Positions 18,363 through 25,527 of a stretch of DNA of 33,659 bases are shown here, in pieces (position 1 is the first letter of the stretch; every line of letters begins with the position of its first letter). Made by a program: the position numbers and the translations under genes. The stretch covers positions 1 to 33,659 of the forward strand of contig NZ_FQXQ01000009.1 of NCBI RefSeq assembly GCF_900130035.1, given 5' to 3'. Source of the stretch: Wenyingzhuangia marina (GTDB lineage: Bacteria > Bacteroidota > Bacteroidia > Flavobacteriales > Flavobacteriaceae). The notes beneath the pieces are model-generated. The model saw only the letters and a list, made by a program, of their open reading frames with translations, was not told where the DNA came from and searched no databases.

Positions 18363-18418
18363 CTGTTCTCGATACTAATTCCTCTACTTTGTTTCGAAAT
18401 TCACTCGAACCGACATGA
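18363..18418 (-). repeat. Element B, copy 5
   Basis: CTGTTCTCGATACTAATTCC to GAAATTCACTCGAACCGACA, followed by TGATCATTCG. It lies between the wbpA-type gene and ugd, 100 nt upstream of the ugd start codon. Confidence 0.75.
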
Positions 18419-18447
18419 TCATTCGCTTTTCGTTGGTCATTTTCGTT

Positions 18448-19731
18448 TTATAATTTACCATGTATCAGTTCTTTTTTTAACACACCTTTTACATCGTAAA
18501 CCACCCCTTCTTCTATTAAAAAATCACTCAAATTTAATGACAATAATTCTCTATGAGCGACTGCTAAAACAATGGCTTCATATTTTTGAGCGGGAATTTT
18601 TTCTAAAGTTTTTAACTGATATTCTTTTTCAACTTCTTTTCCATTTGCTAAAGGGTCATAAATATCAACACACACTCCGTAATCTTGTAGTTCTCTGACC
18701 ACATCTACCACTTTGGTATTTCTTACATCCGGACAATTTTCTTTAAAGGTAATCCCTAATACCAAAACCTTTGCTCCTTTGATTTTTAAGTCATTCTGAA
18801 TCATCAACTTTGCTACTTGAGACGACACATAAGCCCCCATGCTATCATTCATTCTTCTTCCAGCCAAAATAATCTCTGGGTGATATCCAAACTCCTGTGC
18901 TTTTTGAGCTAAATAATATGGGTCTACTCCGATACAATGTCCTCCCACCAAACCAGGCCTGAAGGGTAAAAAATTCCATTTAGTACTCGCTGCTGCTAAG
19001 ACATCCCCCGTATCAATATTCATTAAATTAAATATCTTAGACAATTCATTAACAAATGCAATGTTGATATCTCTTTGAGAGTTTTCTATTACTTTGGCTG
19101 CTTCTGCAACTTTTATAGTGGGTGCTAAATGAGTTCCTGCTGAAATTACAGATTTATATACCTCATCTATTTTCTGTCCTATTTCAGGTGTAGAGCCTGA
19201 AGTTACCTTCAATATTTTATCTACCGTATGAAGTTTGTCCCCTGGATTTATTCTCTCAGGAGAATAACCTGCAAAAAAATCTTGATTGAATTTTAAACCT
19301 GAAACTCTTTCTAAAACAGGAATACAATCTTCTTCCGTAGCTCCAGGATATACCGTGGATTCATAGACCACAATATCTCGTTTTTTCAAGACCTTTCCAA
19401 TGGCTTCACTTGCTTTAATCAAAGGCATTAATACAGGTCGATTGTTTTTATCTACTGGTGTAGGAACCGTAATGATGTAAAAATTACAAGTAGATAAATC
19501 TTTTAATTGTGAAGTACAAAAAAGTCCATTTTCGCTCTCGGTGGTTAAAACAGCCTCTGACAAAACTTTTTGTAATGTTTCTTTGTCTATTTCTAAAGTG
19601 GTATCTATCCCTTGGTTTAATTCTGCCACCCTTTGTTGATTGATGTCAAAACCAATGGTAGCATATTTGGTCGAAAAAAGTCTTGCCAAAGGCAAGCCTA
19701 CATATCCTAAACCAACCACTCCTATTTTCAT
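18448..19731 (-). CDS. wbpA: UDP-N-acetylglucosamine 6-dehydrogenase (WbpA/WbpO/TviB family)
   Basis: A 427-residue nucleotide-sugar dehydrogenase that should oxidise UDP-GlcNAc (or UDP-GalNAc) at C6. It shows GLGYVGLP (7-14), VPTPVDKNN (89-97), ESTVYPGATEEDC (124-136), YSPERINPGD (156-165), ENSQRDINIA (216-225), and the catalytic Cys266 in GLVGGHCIGVDPYYL. The YPG-TEE and SPERINPGD blocks mark the WbpA/WbpO/TviB group. WlbA, encoded just upstream, oxidises the same type of product at C3, so UDP-GlcNAc is the likely substrate; the symbol follows from that. A TATATTTG box 26 nt upstream suggests its own promoter. Confidence 0.88.
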   Translation of the reverse strand: MKIGVVGLGYVGLPLARLFSTKYATIGFDINQQRVAELNQGIDTTLEIDKETLQKVLSEAVLTTESENGLFCTSQLKDLSTCNFYIITVPTPVDKNNRPVLMPLIKASEAIGKVLKKRDIVVYESTVYPGATEEDCIPVLERVSGLKFNQDFFAGYSPERINPGDKLHTVDKILKVTSGSTPEIGQKIDEVYKSVISAGTHLAPTIKVAEAAKVIENSQRDINIAFVNELSKIFNLMNIDTGDVLAAASTKWNFLPFRPGLVGGHCIGVDPYYLAQKAQEFGYHPEIILAGRRMNDSMGAYVSSQVAKLMIQNDLKIKGAKVLVLGITFKENCPDVRNTKVVDVVRELQDYGVCVDIYDPLANGKEVEKEYQLKTLEKIPAQKYEAIVLAVAHRELLSLNLSDFLIEEGVVYDVKGVLKKELIHGKL

Positions 19732-19757
19732 TCTTTTTCTTTCTTTTTTTTCAAGGA

Positions 19758-19765
19758 CAAATATA
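19758..19765 (-). promoter_or_regulatory. Candidate -7 promoter box for the wbpA-type gene
   Basis: Reads TATATTTG on the minus strand, with a TTTG only 16 nt upstream, shorter than the 18-19 nt of the two tRNA promoters here. The implied leader is about 20 nt. It lies in the 106-bp gap after wlbA. Confidence 0.4.
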
Positions 19766-19837
19766 AATTAAAACTTCATAACAAATATCATCAGAACTAA
19801 GTATTATTCATAAAACTGACAAAAAAAATAAGTAGTA

Positions 19838-20809
19838 CTACGCAAAAGGATGTTTCGATTTCGCTTTATAAAACAAAGCATGAACCTGATCCTCCACCGG
19901 TATTTTCATTTCAGCATTCCTTATTTCATGAACAATTTCAATAGATTTCCTAGCATCTTCCAATCCAAAACCTGTATCCGCTAAAATGTGTTTATAACTT
20001 TCTGTGTGTAGTTCTGTAAAACCACCGCTAAACTCTACTTCTTCTCCATCTACAGTTATAGACCTATATGTTCTTTGCCCTTTTTCTTTAATTTCTTCTG
20101 GAATTAAGTCATAATTGATAGATAAAAACCATTTTACTTTGGCTTTTTCAAAAACCAAATAACCTGATGCTCTATCATGAGTATGTTCATACACCAAGTT
20201 TTCTTTTAAGTCACCAAACACCCATCCTAACATATCAAAAAAATGTACTCCAATATTAGAAGCAATTCCTCCTGATTTTGATTGCTCCCCTTTCCAAGAA
20301 GCATAATACCATTTTCCTCTAGAAGTTAAATAGGTTAAATCTACCTCAAAAACCTTGTCCTTTGGAGCTTCTTCAACCTTCTTTTTTAATTCTAAAATTG
20401 CTTGATGATGTCTTAGTTGAAGAATGGTAAATATTTTTTTACCTGTTTCTTTTTCAATCGCCTGCAAGGCATCAATATTCCAAGGATTTAAAACCAATGG
20501 CTTTTCACAAATGGCATTTGCTCCTGACCTAAGTGCCATTCTGATATGTGCATCATGCAAATAATTAGGTGTGCAAATACTTACATAATCTAACTGCAAA
20601 TTCTGCTCTCTTTTTAATTTCTCTATATGTCTATCAAACCTTTCAAACTCAACAAAAAATGAAGCCTCTGGGAAATAAGAGTCAATTACCCCTACACTAT
20701 CATTTTTATCTAAGGCCGCTAACAAAACATTCTCTGTATCTTTGATTGCTTTTAAATGTCTTGGAGCGATATATCCCGCAGCTCCAATTAAGGCGAATTT
20801 TTTTTTCAT
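19838..20809 (-). CDS. wlbA: UDP-N-acetylglucosaminuronate 3-dehydrogenase (Gfo/Idh/MocA family)
   Basis: A 323-residue oxidoreductase very like the WlbA/WbpB proteins as I recall them: LIGAAGYIAPRHLKAIKDT (8-26) for NAD binding, DYVSICTPNYLH (74-85), CEKPLV (101-106, with the EKP motif), LQLRHHQAI (143-151 region), and YRSITVDGEEVEFSGGFTEL near the C-terminus. WlbA oxidises UDP-GlcNAcA at C3 to the 3-keto sugar used for 2,3-diamino-uronic acids. The enzymes expected next (a WbpE/WlbC aminotransferase and a WbpD/WlbB acetyltransferase) are not in the window. The leader of about 200 nt carries element B copy 6. Confidence 0.92.
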   Translation of the reverse strand: MKKKFALIGAAGYIAPRHLKAIKDTENVLLAALDKNDSVGVIDSYFPEASFFVEFERFDRHIEKLKREQNLQLDYVSICTPNYLHDAHIRMALRSGANAICEKPLVLNPWNIDALQAIEKETGKKIFTILQLRHHQAILELKKKVEEAPKDKVFEVDLTYLTSRGKWYYASWKGEQSKSGGIASNIGVHFFDMLGWVFGDLKENLVYEHTHDRASGYLVFEKAKVKWFLSINYDLIPEEIKEKGQRTYRSITVDGEEVEFSGGFTELHTESYKHILADTGFGLEDARKSIEIVHEIRNAEMKIPVEDQVHALFYKAKSKHPFA

Positions 20810-20868
20810 AATTCAATATTCGTTGTTCGATTGTCGTTGTTCCGTTGTTGGTTATTATTTGTACTTAT

Positions 20869-20925
20869 CTGTTCTCGATACTAATTTCTTCTCTACGACA
20901 CGAAATTCACTCGAACCGACATTTT
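20869..20925 (-). repeat. Element B, copy 6
   Basis: CTGTTCTCGATACTAATTTC, centre TTCTCTACGACAC, then GAAATTCACTCGAACCGACA. It is nearly identical to copy 4 at 16832. It lies 60 nt upstream of the wlbA start codon. Confidence 0.8.
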
Positions 20926-21010
20926 TACTCGAGTTTCGTTTTTCGTTATTCAATTATCGAGGTTTGGGGGTCGATTGCCCGTAACCGTTAAACACTTTTT
21001 ATTAATCCTT

Positions 21011-21041
21011 CAAATATAGAAAAAGACCATAAACGAATAAA
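21011..21041 (-). promoter_or_regulatory. Candidate promoter for wlbA
   Basis: The minus strand reads TATATTTG (21018-21011), with TTTA 19 nt upstream (21041-21038) where TTTG is expected. The implied leader of about 195 nt includes element B copy 6. Confidence 0.45.
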
Positions 21042-21172
21042 ACTATTCTTATGAAAAGTGAGTAGTGAAAAATAAAGAACTGCAGGTAAACAAACTAGAC
21101 AATGAATGCTTATTTATTCACAATACCACATTAGCATCTATTCAAAAGCTACATAAACTAAGTCCAAAATAA

Positions 21173-21202
21173 AAAAACCTATCCGATATTGGATAGGTTT
21201 TT
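21173..21202 (-). terminator. Intrinsic terminator of the tRNA-Val unit
   Basis: AAAAACCTATCC, loop GATATT, GGATAGGTTTTT: a perfect 12-bp stem ending in a T run, directly downstream of the second tRNA-Val in transcription order. Confidence 0.85.
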
Positions 21203-21203
21203 A

Positions 21204-21281
21204 TGGTGGGCAATGAGGGATTCGAACCCCCGACCCCCTCGGTGTAAACGAGGTGCTCTGAACCAACTGAGCTAATTGCCC
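21204..21281 (-). tRNA. tRNA-Val (anticodon TAC), distal copy
   Basis: The minus strand starts GGGCAATTAGCTCAG, with the anticodon loop TTTACAC (anticodon TAC), T-arm GGGGGTTCGAATCCC, acceptor ATTGCCC and encoded ACCA. The acceptor, D, anticodon and T stems all pair. It is identical to the copy at 21312 and precedes the terminator at 21173. Confidence 0.97.
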
Positions 21282-21311
21282 TATTTTTTTTGAAGGTATT
21301 AAGGAAACCTT

Positions 21312-21389
21312 TGGTGGGCAATGAGGGATTCGAACCCCCGACCCCCTCGGTGTAAACGAGGTGCTCTGAACCAACTGAGCTAATTGCCC
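21312..21389 (-). tRNA. tRNA-Val (anticodon TAC), proximal copy
   Basis: Identical to the copy at 21204, with CCA encoded. Its 5' end lies only about 10 nt after the -7 promoter box, so transcription should start almost at the mature 5' end. The two copies form one short transcript ended by the hairpin at 21173-21202. Confidence 0.97.
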
Positions 21390-21399
21390 TTAGCGGGTG

Positions 21400-21429
21400 C
21401 AAATATAGAACTTTATTTCAATTCTCAAA
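21400..21429 (-). promoter_or_regulatory. Promoter of the tRNA-Val pair
   Basis: The minus strand reads TTTG (21429-21426), 18 nt, then TATATTTG (21407-21400), followed by CACCCGCTAA up to the tRNA. The GC-rich stretch right after the -7 box is nearly the same as that of the tRNA-Glu/rpsT promoter (CAACCGCTAA). Confidence 0.75.
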
Positions 21430-21446
21430 CACTTATTATTAAAAAA

Positions 21447-22469
21447 TTACAATAAATTTTTATCCGCACATCCAGCAAACTCACGTATCTGTTTCACCTC
21501 TTCACTTTTATCTTTGGTAATCAGTAAAATACAATCTTCTGCCTCTATTAACACAATATGATCAATTCCTCTTGTTGCATAGACTGGTTTTGAACACATG
21601 GCATAAGAATTTACAATATTTTCTCCTTTCATCATTTGAAACAACTCATCATTTTGAAAATCTTTGGCATACGAAATCAATGAATCAAAAGATCCTAAAT
21701 CTGACCAGATGAAATGAGATTTTACCATCTTGATGATTCTAGACTTTTCTAAAACCGCAAAATCAATACTATCTTCTGGTATTTTCTCCATATCATCCTT
21801 TGCGACAAATCCATCTTGACTATTTGCATAAGCCGCTACAGAAGTATCATATATATCCGGCTGATATTCTTTTATTTCTTCTAAAAACACAGATGCCTTG
21901 AAACAAAACATTCCGCTGTTCCAACAAAAATTTCCAGAACGAATGTATTTAATCGCCAAATCTTGGTTCGGTTTTTCTCTAAAAGACTTTACATCCTCTG
22001 CATCATATTCAATATATCCATAACCTGTTTCAGGTTTTAAAGGCTGAATTCCAAACGTTACAATATTTCCTTCTTTGGCTAATCTGATAGCATTTTTCAC
22101 CGCTAACTTATACTCTTTCTCATCACCAATCATATGATCTGAAGGCGTAATAAACATAATATCCTCTGGAGCCAAACTCAAAGCCGCTAATGTGATTGCC
22201 GGAGCCGTGTTTCTTCCTACTGATTCAATGATTTTTTTATCAATCTTTACCCCTAATTCTTTCGATTGATTGACAGCCATCGTTAACTGACTTTCATTGG
22301 TCACCAACATATAATCATCCACCAATTTTTTATTTCTCAATACGGTATATTGAAATAAAGATTTTCCTTCAAAAATTTGTAAAAATTGTTTTGGACTTTT
22401 TTGTCTTGAAATAGGCCACAATCTAGATCCTACCCCTCCACTTAATACAACATTGATAATTTTTCCCAT
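21447..22469 (-). CDS. manC: Mannose-1-phosphate guanylyltransferase
   Basis: Makes GDP-mannose from mannose-1-phosphate and GTP, the entry point to GDP-fucose through Gmd and Fcl. The 340 residues form the nucleotidyltransferase domain alone: VVLSGGVGSRLWPISR (7-22) followed by SPKQFL, VGRNTAPAI (the Man-1-P guanylyltransferase signature) with TPSDHMI further on, SFREKP, NSGMFCF, and WSDLGSFDSL. The C-terminal cupin isomerase domain of the longer, bifunctional enzymes is missing, in agreement with a separate manA in the locus. It starts 10 nt after the UDP-glucuronate epimerase stop, so the two are co-transcribed. Confidence 0.95.
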   Translation of the reverse strand: MGKIINVVLSGGVGSRLWPISRQKSPKQFLQIFEGKSLFQYTVLRNKKLVDDYMLVTNESQLTMAVNQSKELGVKIDKKIIESVGRNTAPAITLAALSLAPEDIMFITPSDHMIGDEKEYKLAVKNAIRLAKEGNIVTFGIQPLKPETGYGYIEYDAEDVKSFREKPNQDLAIKYIRSGNFCWNSGMFCFKASVFLEEIKEYQPDIYDTSVAAYANSQDGFVAKDDMEKIPEDSIDFAVLEKSRIIKMVKSHFIWSDLGSFDSLISYAKDFQNDELFQMMKGENIVNSYAMCSKPVYATRGIDHIVLIEAEDCILLITKDKSEEVKQIREFAGCADKNLL

Positions 22470-22479
22470 AGCATTGTTT

Positions 22480-23508
22480 TTATGTTAAGTTATTATATTC
22501 TTTATACCAATCAATAAATTTTTTCACACCCTCTTCTACTGAAGTATTTGGACTGTAATTATAATCTTGAATTAAAACTGATACATCTGCCCATGTTTTA
22601 ACCACATCTCCTGGCTGCATATCTAGCATGATTTTTTCAGCTTTTTTGCCCAAGTTTTTCTCAATATTACCAATATAGTCTGTTAATTTTACAGCATTAT
22701 TATTTCCAATATTGTAAACCTTATACAGCTCTCCTTTTTCTTTCCTTGTCTGTACCTCTCCTTCAATAATTCTCATCACCCCTTGTACAATATCTCCCAC
22801 ATAGGTAAAATCACGCTCCATATTTCCATGATTAAAGACTTTAATGGGTTGATTCTTTCTAATTCCTTCTGCAAACAGATAAGCCGCCATATCTGGTCTT
22901 CCCCATGGTCCATACACCGTAAAAAAACGTAATCCAGTAGTTGCAAAACCAAACAAATGAGAATACGTATGTGCCATTAACTCATTACTCTTCTTTGATG
23001 CTGCATACAAACTAATTGGCGTATCTACGCTATCATCTACAGAAAAAGGAATTTTAGCATTTAAACCATATACACTTGAACTACTTGCGTACACCAAATG
23101 CTTTACTTTATTATTTCTACAAGCCTCTAACAAATTAACGTACCCTACAATATTACTTTCTACATAAGCATGTGGATTTTCAATACTGTATCGCACCCCT
23201 GCTTGAGCTGCTAAGTTACATACTACTTCAAATTTTTCGTTTTCAAAAAGCTGATTGATCGCTTCTCTATCTTCTAAATTTACTCTGATAAATTTGAAGT
23301 TTTCGTTTTTATTTGAAATTGATTCCTTTCCAAACTCCGAAGCCAATTCCCTATCAATTCCTAGTTGATTTAGTCGAGCATATTTAAGATTTACATCATA
23401 ATAATCATTGATATTATCAATTCCCACCACCTGATGACCTCTACTTAATAACAAATCTGTTAAGTGATATCCTATAAATCCTGCTGCCCCAGTAACTAAA
23501 ATTTTCAT
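22480..23508 (-). CDS. UDP-glucuronate 4-epimerase (CapI/LspL type)
   Basis: A 342-residue extended SDR predicted to interconvert UDP-glucuronate and UDP-galacturonate. It has TGAAGFIG (6-13), NLAAQAGVRYSIENPHAYV (98-116, typical of uronate epimerases, with the Arg expected to meet the carboxylate), ASSSSVYG (141-148), Y168xxxK172, and RFFTVYGPWGRPDMA (the usual signature of this group). Ugd in the same locus provides its substrate. It is followed by manC after 10 nt. A TATATTTG box lies 20 nt upstream. Related enzymes act on UDP-GlcNAc, but the GVRYSIENP block favours the uronate. Confidence 0.88.
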   Translation of the reverse strand: MKILVTGAAGFIGYHLTDLLLSRGHQVVGIDNINDYYDVNLKYARLNQLGIDRELASEFGKESISNKNENFKFIRVNLEDREAINQLFENEKFEVVCNLAAQAGVRYSIENPHAYVESNIVGYVNLLEACRNNKVKHLVYASSSSVYGLNAKIPFSVDDSVDTPISLYAASKKSNELMAHTYSHLFGFATTGLRFFTVYGPWGRPDMAAYLFAEGIRKNQPIKVFNHGNMERDFTYVGDIVQGVMRIIEGEVQTRKEKGELYKVYNIGNNNAVKLTDYIGNIEKNLGKKAEKIMLDMQPGDVVKTWADVSVLIQDYNYSPNTSVEEGVKKFIDWYKEYNNLT

Positions 23509-23527
23509 ATAAGAATTAATTGTAAAA

Positions 23528-23535
23528 CAAATATA
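23528..23535 (-). promoter_or_regulatory. Candidate -7 promoter box for the epimerase-manC unit
   Basis: Reads TATATTTG on the minus strand, 20 nt upstream of the ATG at 23508. No good TTTG at -33 (AGTG at 19 nt spacing). Confidence 0.45.
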
Positions 23536-23673
23536 TGATATTGTTTTTTAGGTTCACTGCTTTGATATTAGGTTTTGGTTAAATTGTTTGGTGAGTAGTG
23601 AAAGATTTTAGGAGTTTTGGTCGATGATACAAAATCTCATATTAAAACATAATATCTCAATGCAACTTGGTTT

Positions 23674-23873
23674 GTTCATTTTTTCTATCGATGAAAAAAC
23701 GAACCAAAAAAATCTAGGCTGCATAAATACTTCCTATATTTTTTGTTCCTCTCTTAAATTTTAGGAACTCGTGGATACTTTATCACTACAAATTATTCTT
23801 TGCATCACACTCAAACAGCCTAAAATTTTTTAAGAGAGTTCTCTGCAAATATTAGGGATGTATTTATGATGCC
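23674..23873. repeat. Element A, copy 4 (longest arms)
   Basis: GTTCATTTTTTC (23674-23685) pairs with GAAAAAACGAAC (23693-23704) except for one A-C mismatch in the same place as copy 2. In the loop, CTA and GAT (separated by TC) can pair with ATCTAG (23712-23717). A long stem follows: GCATAAATAC (23721-23730) with GTATTTATGATGC (23860-23872), then CTCTCTTAAATTTTAGG (from about 23750) with CCTAAAATTTTTTAAGAGAG (from about 23819). GAACTC and CACTCAAACAGCC flank the tip, as in copy 1, but the arm sequences are different. Confidence 0.7.
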
Positions 23874-23957
23874 AAATAAACATCCACTATTTTTAACAAC
23901 TAAATTAACCTTTAATATCAATCAACTCTATTTAGGGAAGTTCATAATGAAAGGGAA

Positions 23958-23992
23958 TAGTGAGTAGTGAGAAGTGAGAAGTGAGAAGTGAG
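23958..23992. repeat. Heptamer tandem repeat (TAGTGAG/AAGTGAG)
   Basis: Five 7-bp units in a row: TAGTGAG twice, then AAGTGAG three times. It is followed by AAATAAAGAACTGC. A single-unit version (AGTGAGTAGTGA) with the same following sequence lies near 21057. Confidence 0.8.
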
Positions 23993-24046
23993 AAATAAAG
24001 AACTGCCTACCAAATAAACAAACAATCACTATTCTTTTTTAATTCT

Positions 24047-24197
24047 CATACTTTGTCTTGACACAAAGTATGCAAAAATCAATACTCTAAAAAGAACATC
24101 GTTAACATTCTAATCTCATAACCGAAAACAAAAGAACTCCCCCGATGAAACATTGGACTCAAACAGCTTTTATTTTTATGCAATAACTGTGTATGTC
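24047..24197. repeat. Element A, copy 3
   Basis: CATACTTTGT (24047-24056), loop CTTGAC, ACAAAGTATG (24063-24072): a perfect 10-bp stem. The downstream partner is weaker, TCAA (24079-24082) with TTGA of the loop. After a diverged stretch it rejoins copy 1 with AAAGAACTCCCCCGATGAAA, CATTGG, ACTCAAACAGCTTTTATTTT and ATGCAATAACTGTGTATGTC, lacking about 20 nt present in copies 1 and 5. Confidence 0.7.
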
Positions 24198-24202
24198 AGA
24201 AT

Positions 24203-25474
24203 TTAAATTATATTATTTCTATGTGATAAGTTTGAGTCGTTATTAGTAGTTGGTAAACTTAAATAATCTGCGACTACAAAAGTACTTCCTCCTACATATA
24301 TTAGGTCTTTTGGGTTGGCATTGGACAATACTTCATTTACGGCTTTTTCCACTGTAGCATAACTTTCACCTATCAATTGATGTTCTTGTGCAGATGCTTT
24401 TAATTTTTCTTGAGACAATCCTCTAGCAATGGATGGTCTGGTAAAATAATATGCTGCTTGTTTTGGCAATAGCGGTAAAACACTACTTAAATCTTTATCA
24501 TCAACGACTCCAAAAACAATGTGCAATATCTCAAAATCTTCAGCTAACAACTGAGACACTACCAAAGAAATACCTTCTTTGTTGTGACCTGTATCACAAA
24601 TAAGCTTAGGAGCTTCTTGTACTATTTGATATCTTCCTAACAAACCTGTATTCTGAATGACTTTTGACAATCCATTCTCAATAGAACCATCAGTAATCTT
24701 TATTCCTAAAGTTTTTAGAACTTCTATGGTCTGAATAACCGTTTTTAGATTGTGTTTTTGATAAATTCCTTTTAATTCACAATCATAAACAACAGCTTCC
24801 AAATCAAAAGCTTTGAACAATGGAGCGTTTTTTTGATTGGCAGTTTCTTGAAAGACAGCAAAAGTTTCTTCGTGGTATTCCCCTATTACCACCGGTCTAT
24901 TCTGTTTGATGATTCCTCCTTTTTCTTTAGCGATGACAGGTAAGGTAGTTCCCAAAAACTGAGTATGATCTAATCCTATATTGGTGATTACTGACACCAA
25001 GGGTATTACTACATTAGTAGAATCTAATCGTCCTCCCATTCCTGTTTCCAGTACTACATAATCTACATGAGCATCTTTAAAATACTCAAAAGACAAACCT
25101 ACAGTCATTTCAAAAAAAGACAAGGCGTTTTGTTCAAAAAAACTTTTGTGCTTGGCTACAAAATCAACAATATATTCTTCTGCTATTTCTTTTCCATTAA
25201 TTTTAATACGTTCTCTAAAATCAATTAAGTGAGGAGAGGTATACAACCCTACTTGATATCCTTGTTCTTGGAGTACAGAAGCCAACATATGACTGGTTGA
25301 GCCTTTTCCGTTGGTTCCTGCTACATGAATGGCCTTTATGTGCTGCTCTGGATTCCCTAGGTAATCCATCAACAAAAGTGTATTTGATAAATCTTTTTTA
25401 TAAGCCTTTGCACCGTCTTTTTGGTACATTGGCAATTGGCTAAACAACCAATCTAAGGTTTCTTGATAATTCAT
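24203..25474 (-). CDS. folC: Folylpolyglutamate synthase/dihydrofolate synthase
   Basis: Adds glutamate to dihydropteroate and to folates in the cytoplasm. The 423 residues show the P-loop GTNGKGSTS (53-61), SPHLIDFRERIKING (80-94), ETGMGGRLDSTNVV (Mur-ligase-type metal/substrate loop), ITNIGLDHTQFLG, and LICDTGHNKEGI with the conserved His/Asn. After the usual last strand (GGSTFVVADYL) there is a tail of about 17 polar residues (PTTNNDSNLSHRNNII) that is probably not part of the fold; it ends where element A copy 3 ends. It follows tonB by 53 nt; exbB-exbD-tonB-folC is an order I associate with flavobacteria. Confidence 0.94.
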   Translation of the reverse strand: MNYQETLDWLFSQLPMYQKDGAKAYKKDLSNTLLLMDYLGNPEQHIKAIHVAGTNGKGSTSHMLASVLQEQGYQVGLYTSPHLIDFRERIKINGKEIAEEYIVDFVAKHKSFFEQNALSFFEMTVGLSFEYFKDAHVDYVVLETGMGGRLDSTNVVIPLVSVITNIGLDHTQFLGTTLPVIAKEKGGIIKQNRPVVIGEYHEETFAVFQETANQKNAPLFKAFDLEAVVYDCELKGIYQKHNLKTVIQTIEVLKTLGIKITDGSIENGLSKVIQNTGLLGRYQIVQEAPKLICDTGHNKEGISLVVSQLLAEDFEILHIVFGVVDDKDLSSVLPLLPKQAAYYFTRPSIARGLSQEKLKASAQEHQLIGESYATVEKAVNEVLSNANPKDLIYVGGSTFVVADYLSLPTTNNDSNLSHRNNII

Positions 25475-25527
25475 ATTGAGTACTGAGTATTAAGTTTTCA
25501 GTAACTATTGCATGTTTGTGTAGTCAC

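Larger units (their letters stand above)
20810..21170. other. Leader and spacer between tRNA-Val and wlbA
   Basis: About 360 bp without a credible gene. Next to the wlbA start is ATTCGTTGTTCGA (20818-20830), then element B copy 6 (20869-20925), a TCGTTTTTCGTTATTC-like stretch, the wlbA promoter candidate (21011-21041) and AGTGAGTAGTGAAAAATAAAG near 21057, which leads into AAGAACTGC, also found near 23998. Confidence 0.7.
23509..24202. other. Repeat-filled spacer between folC and the epimerase gene
   Basis: A 694-bp gap with no credible gene. It holds a promoter box (23528-23535), element A copy 4 (23674-23873), a heptamer repeat (23958-23992), AATAAAGAACTGC (shared with the tRNA-Val/wlbA gap) and element A copy 3 (24047-24197), which ends within a few bases of the folC stop. 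Confidence 0.75.

Noticed and set aside
18288-18698. A 136-residue plus-strand open frame.
   Set aside because: Most of it is antisense to the wbpA-type gene, and the rest is repeat sequence; it has no plausible start region.
21142-21402. An 86-residue minus-strand open frame with a duplicated SSVGSEHLVYTEGVGGSNPS segment.
   Set aside because: It is read through the two identical tRNA-Val genes; this peptide is a well-known false protein from tRNA sequence.
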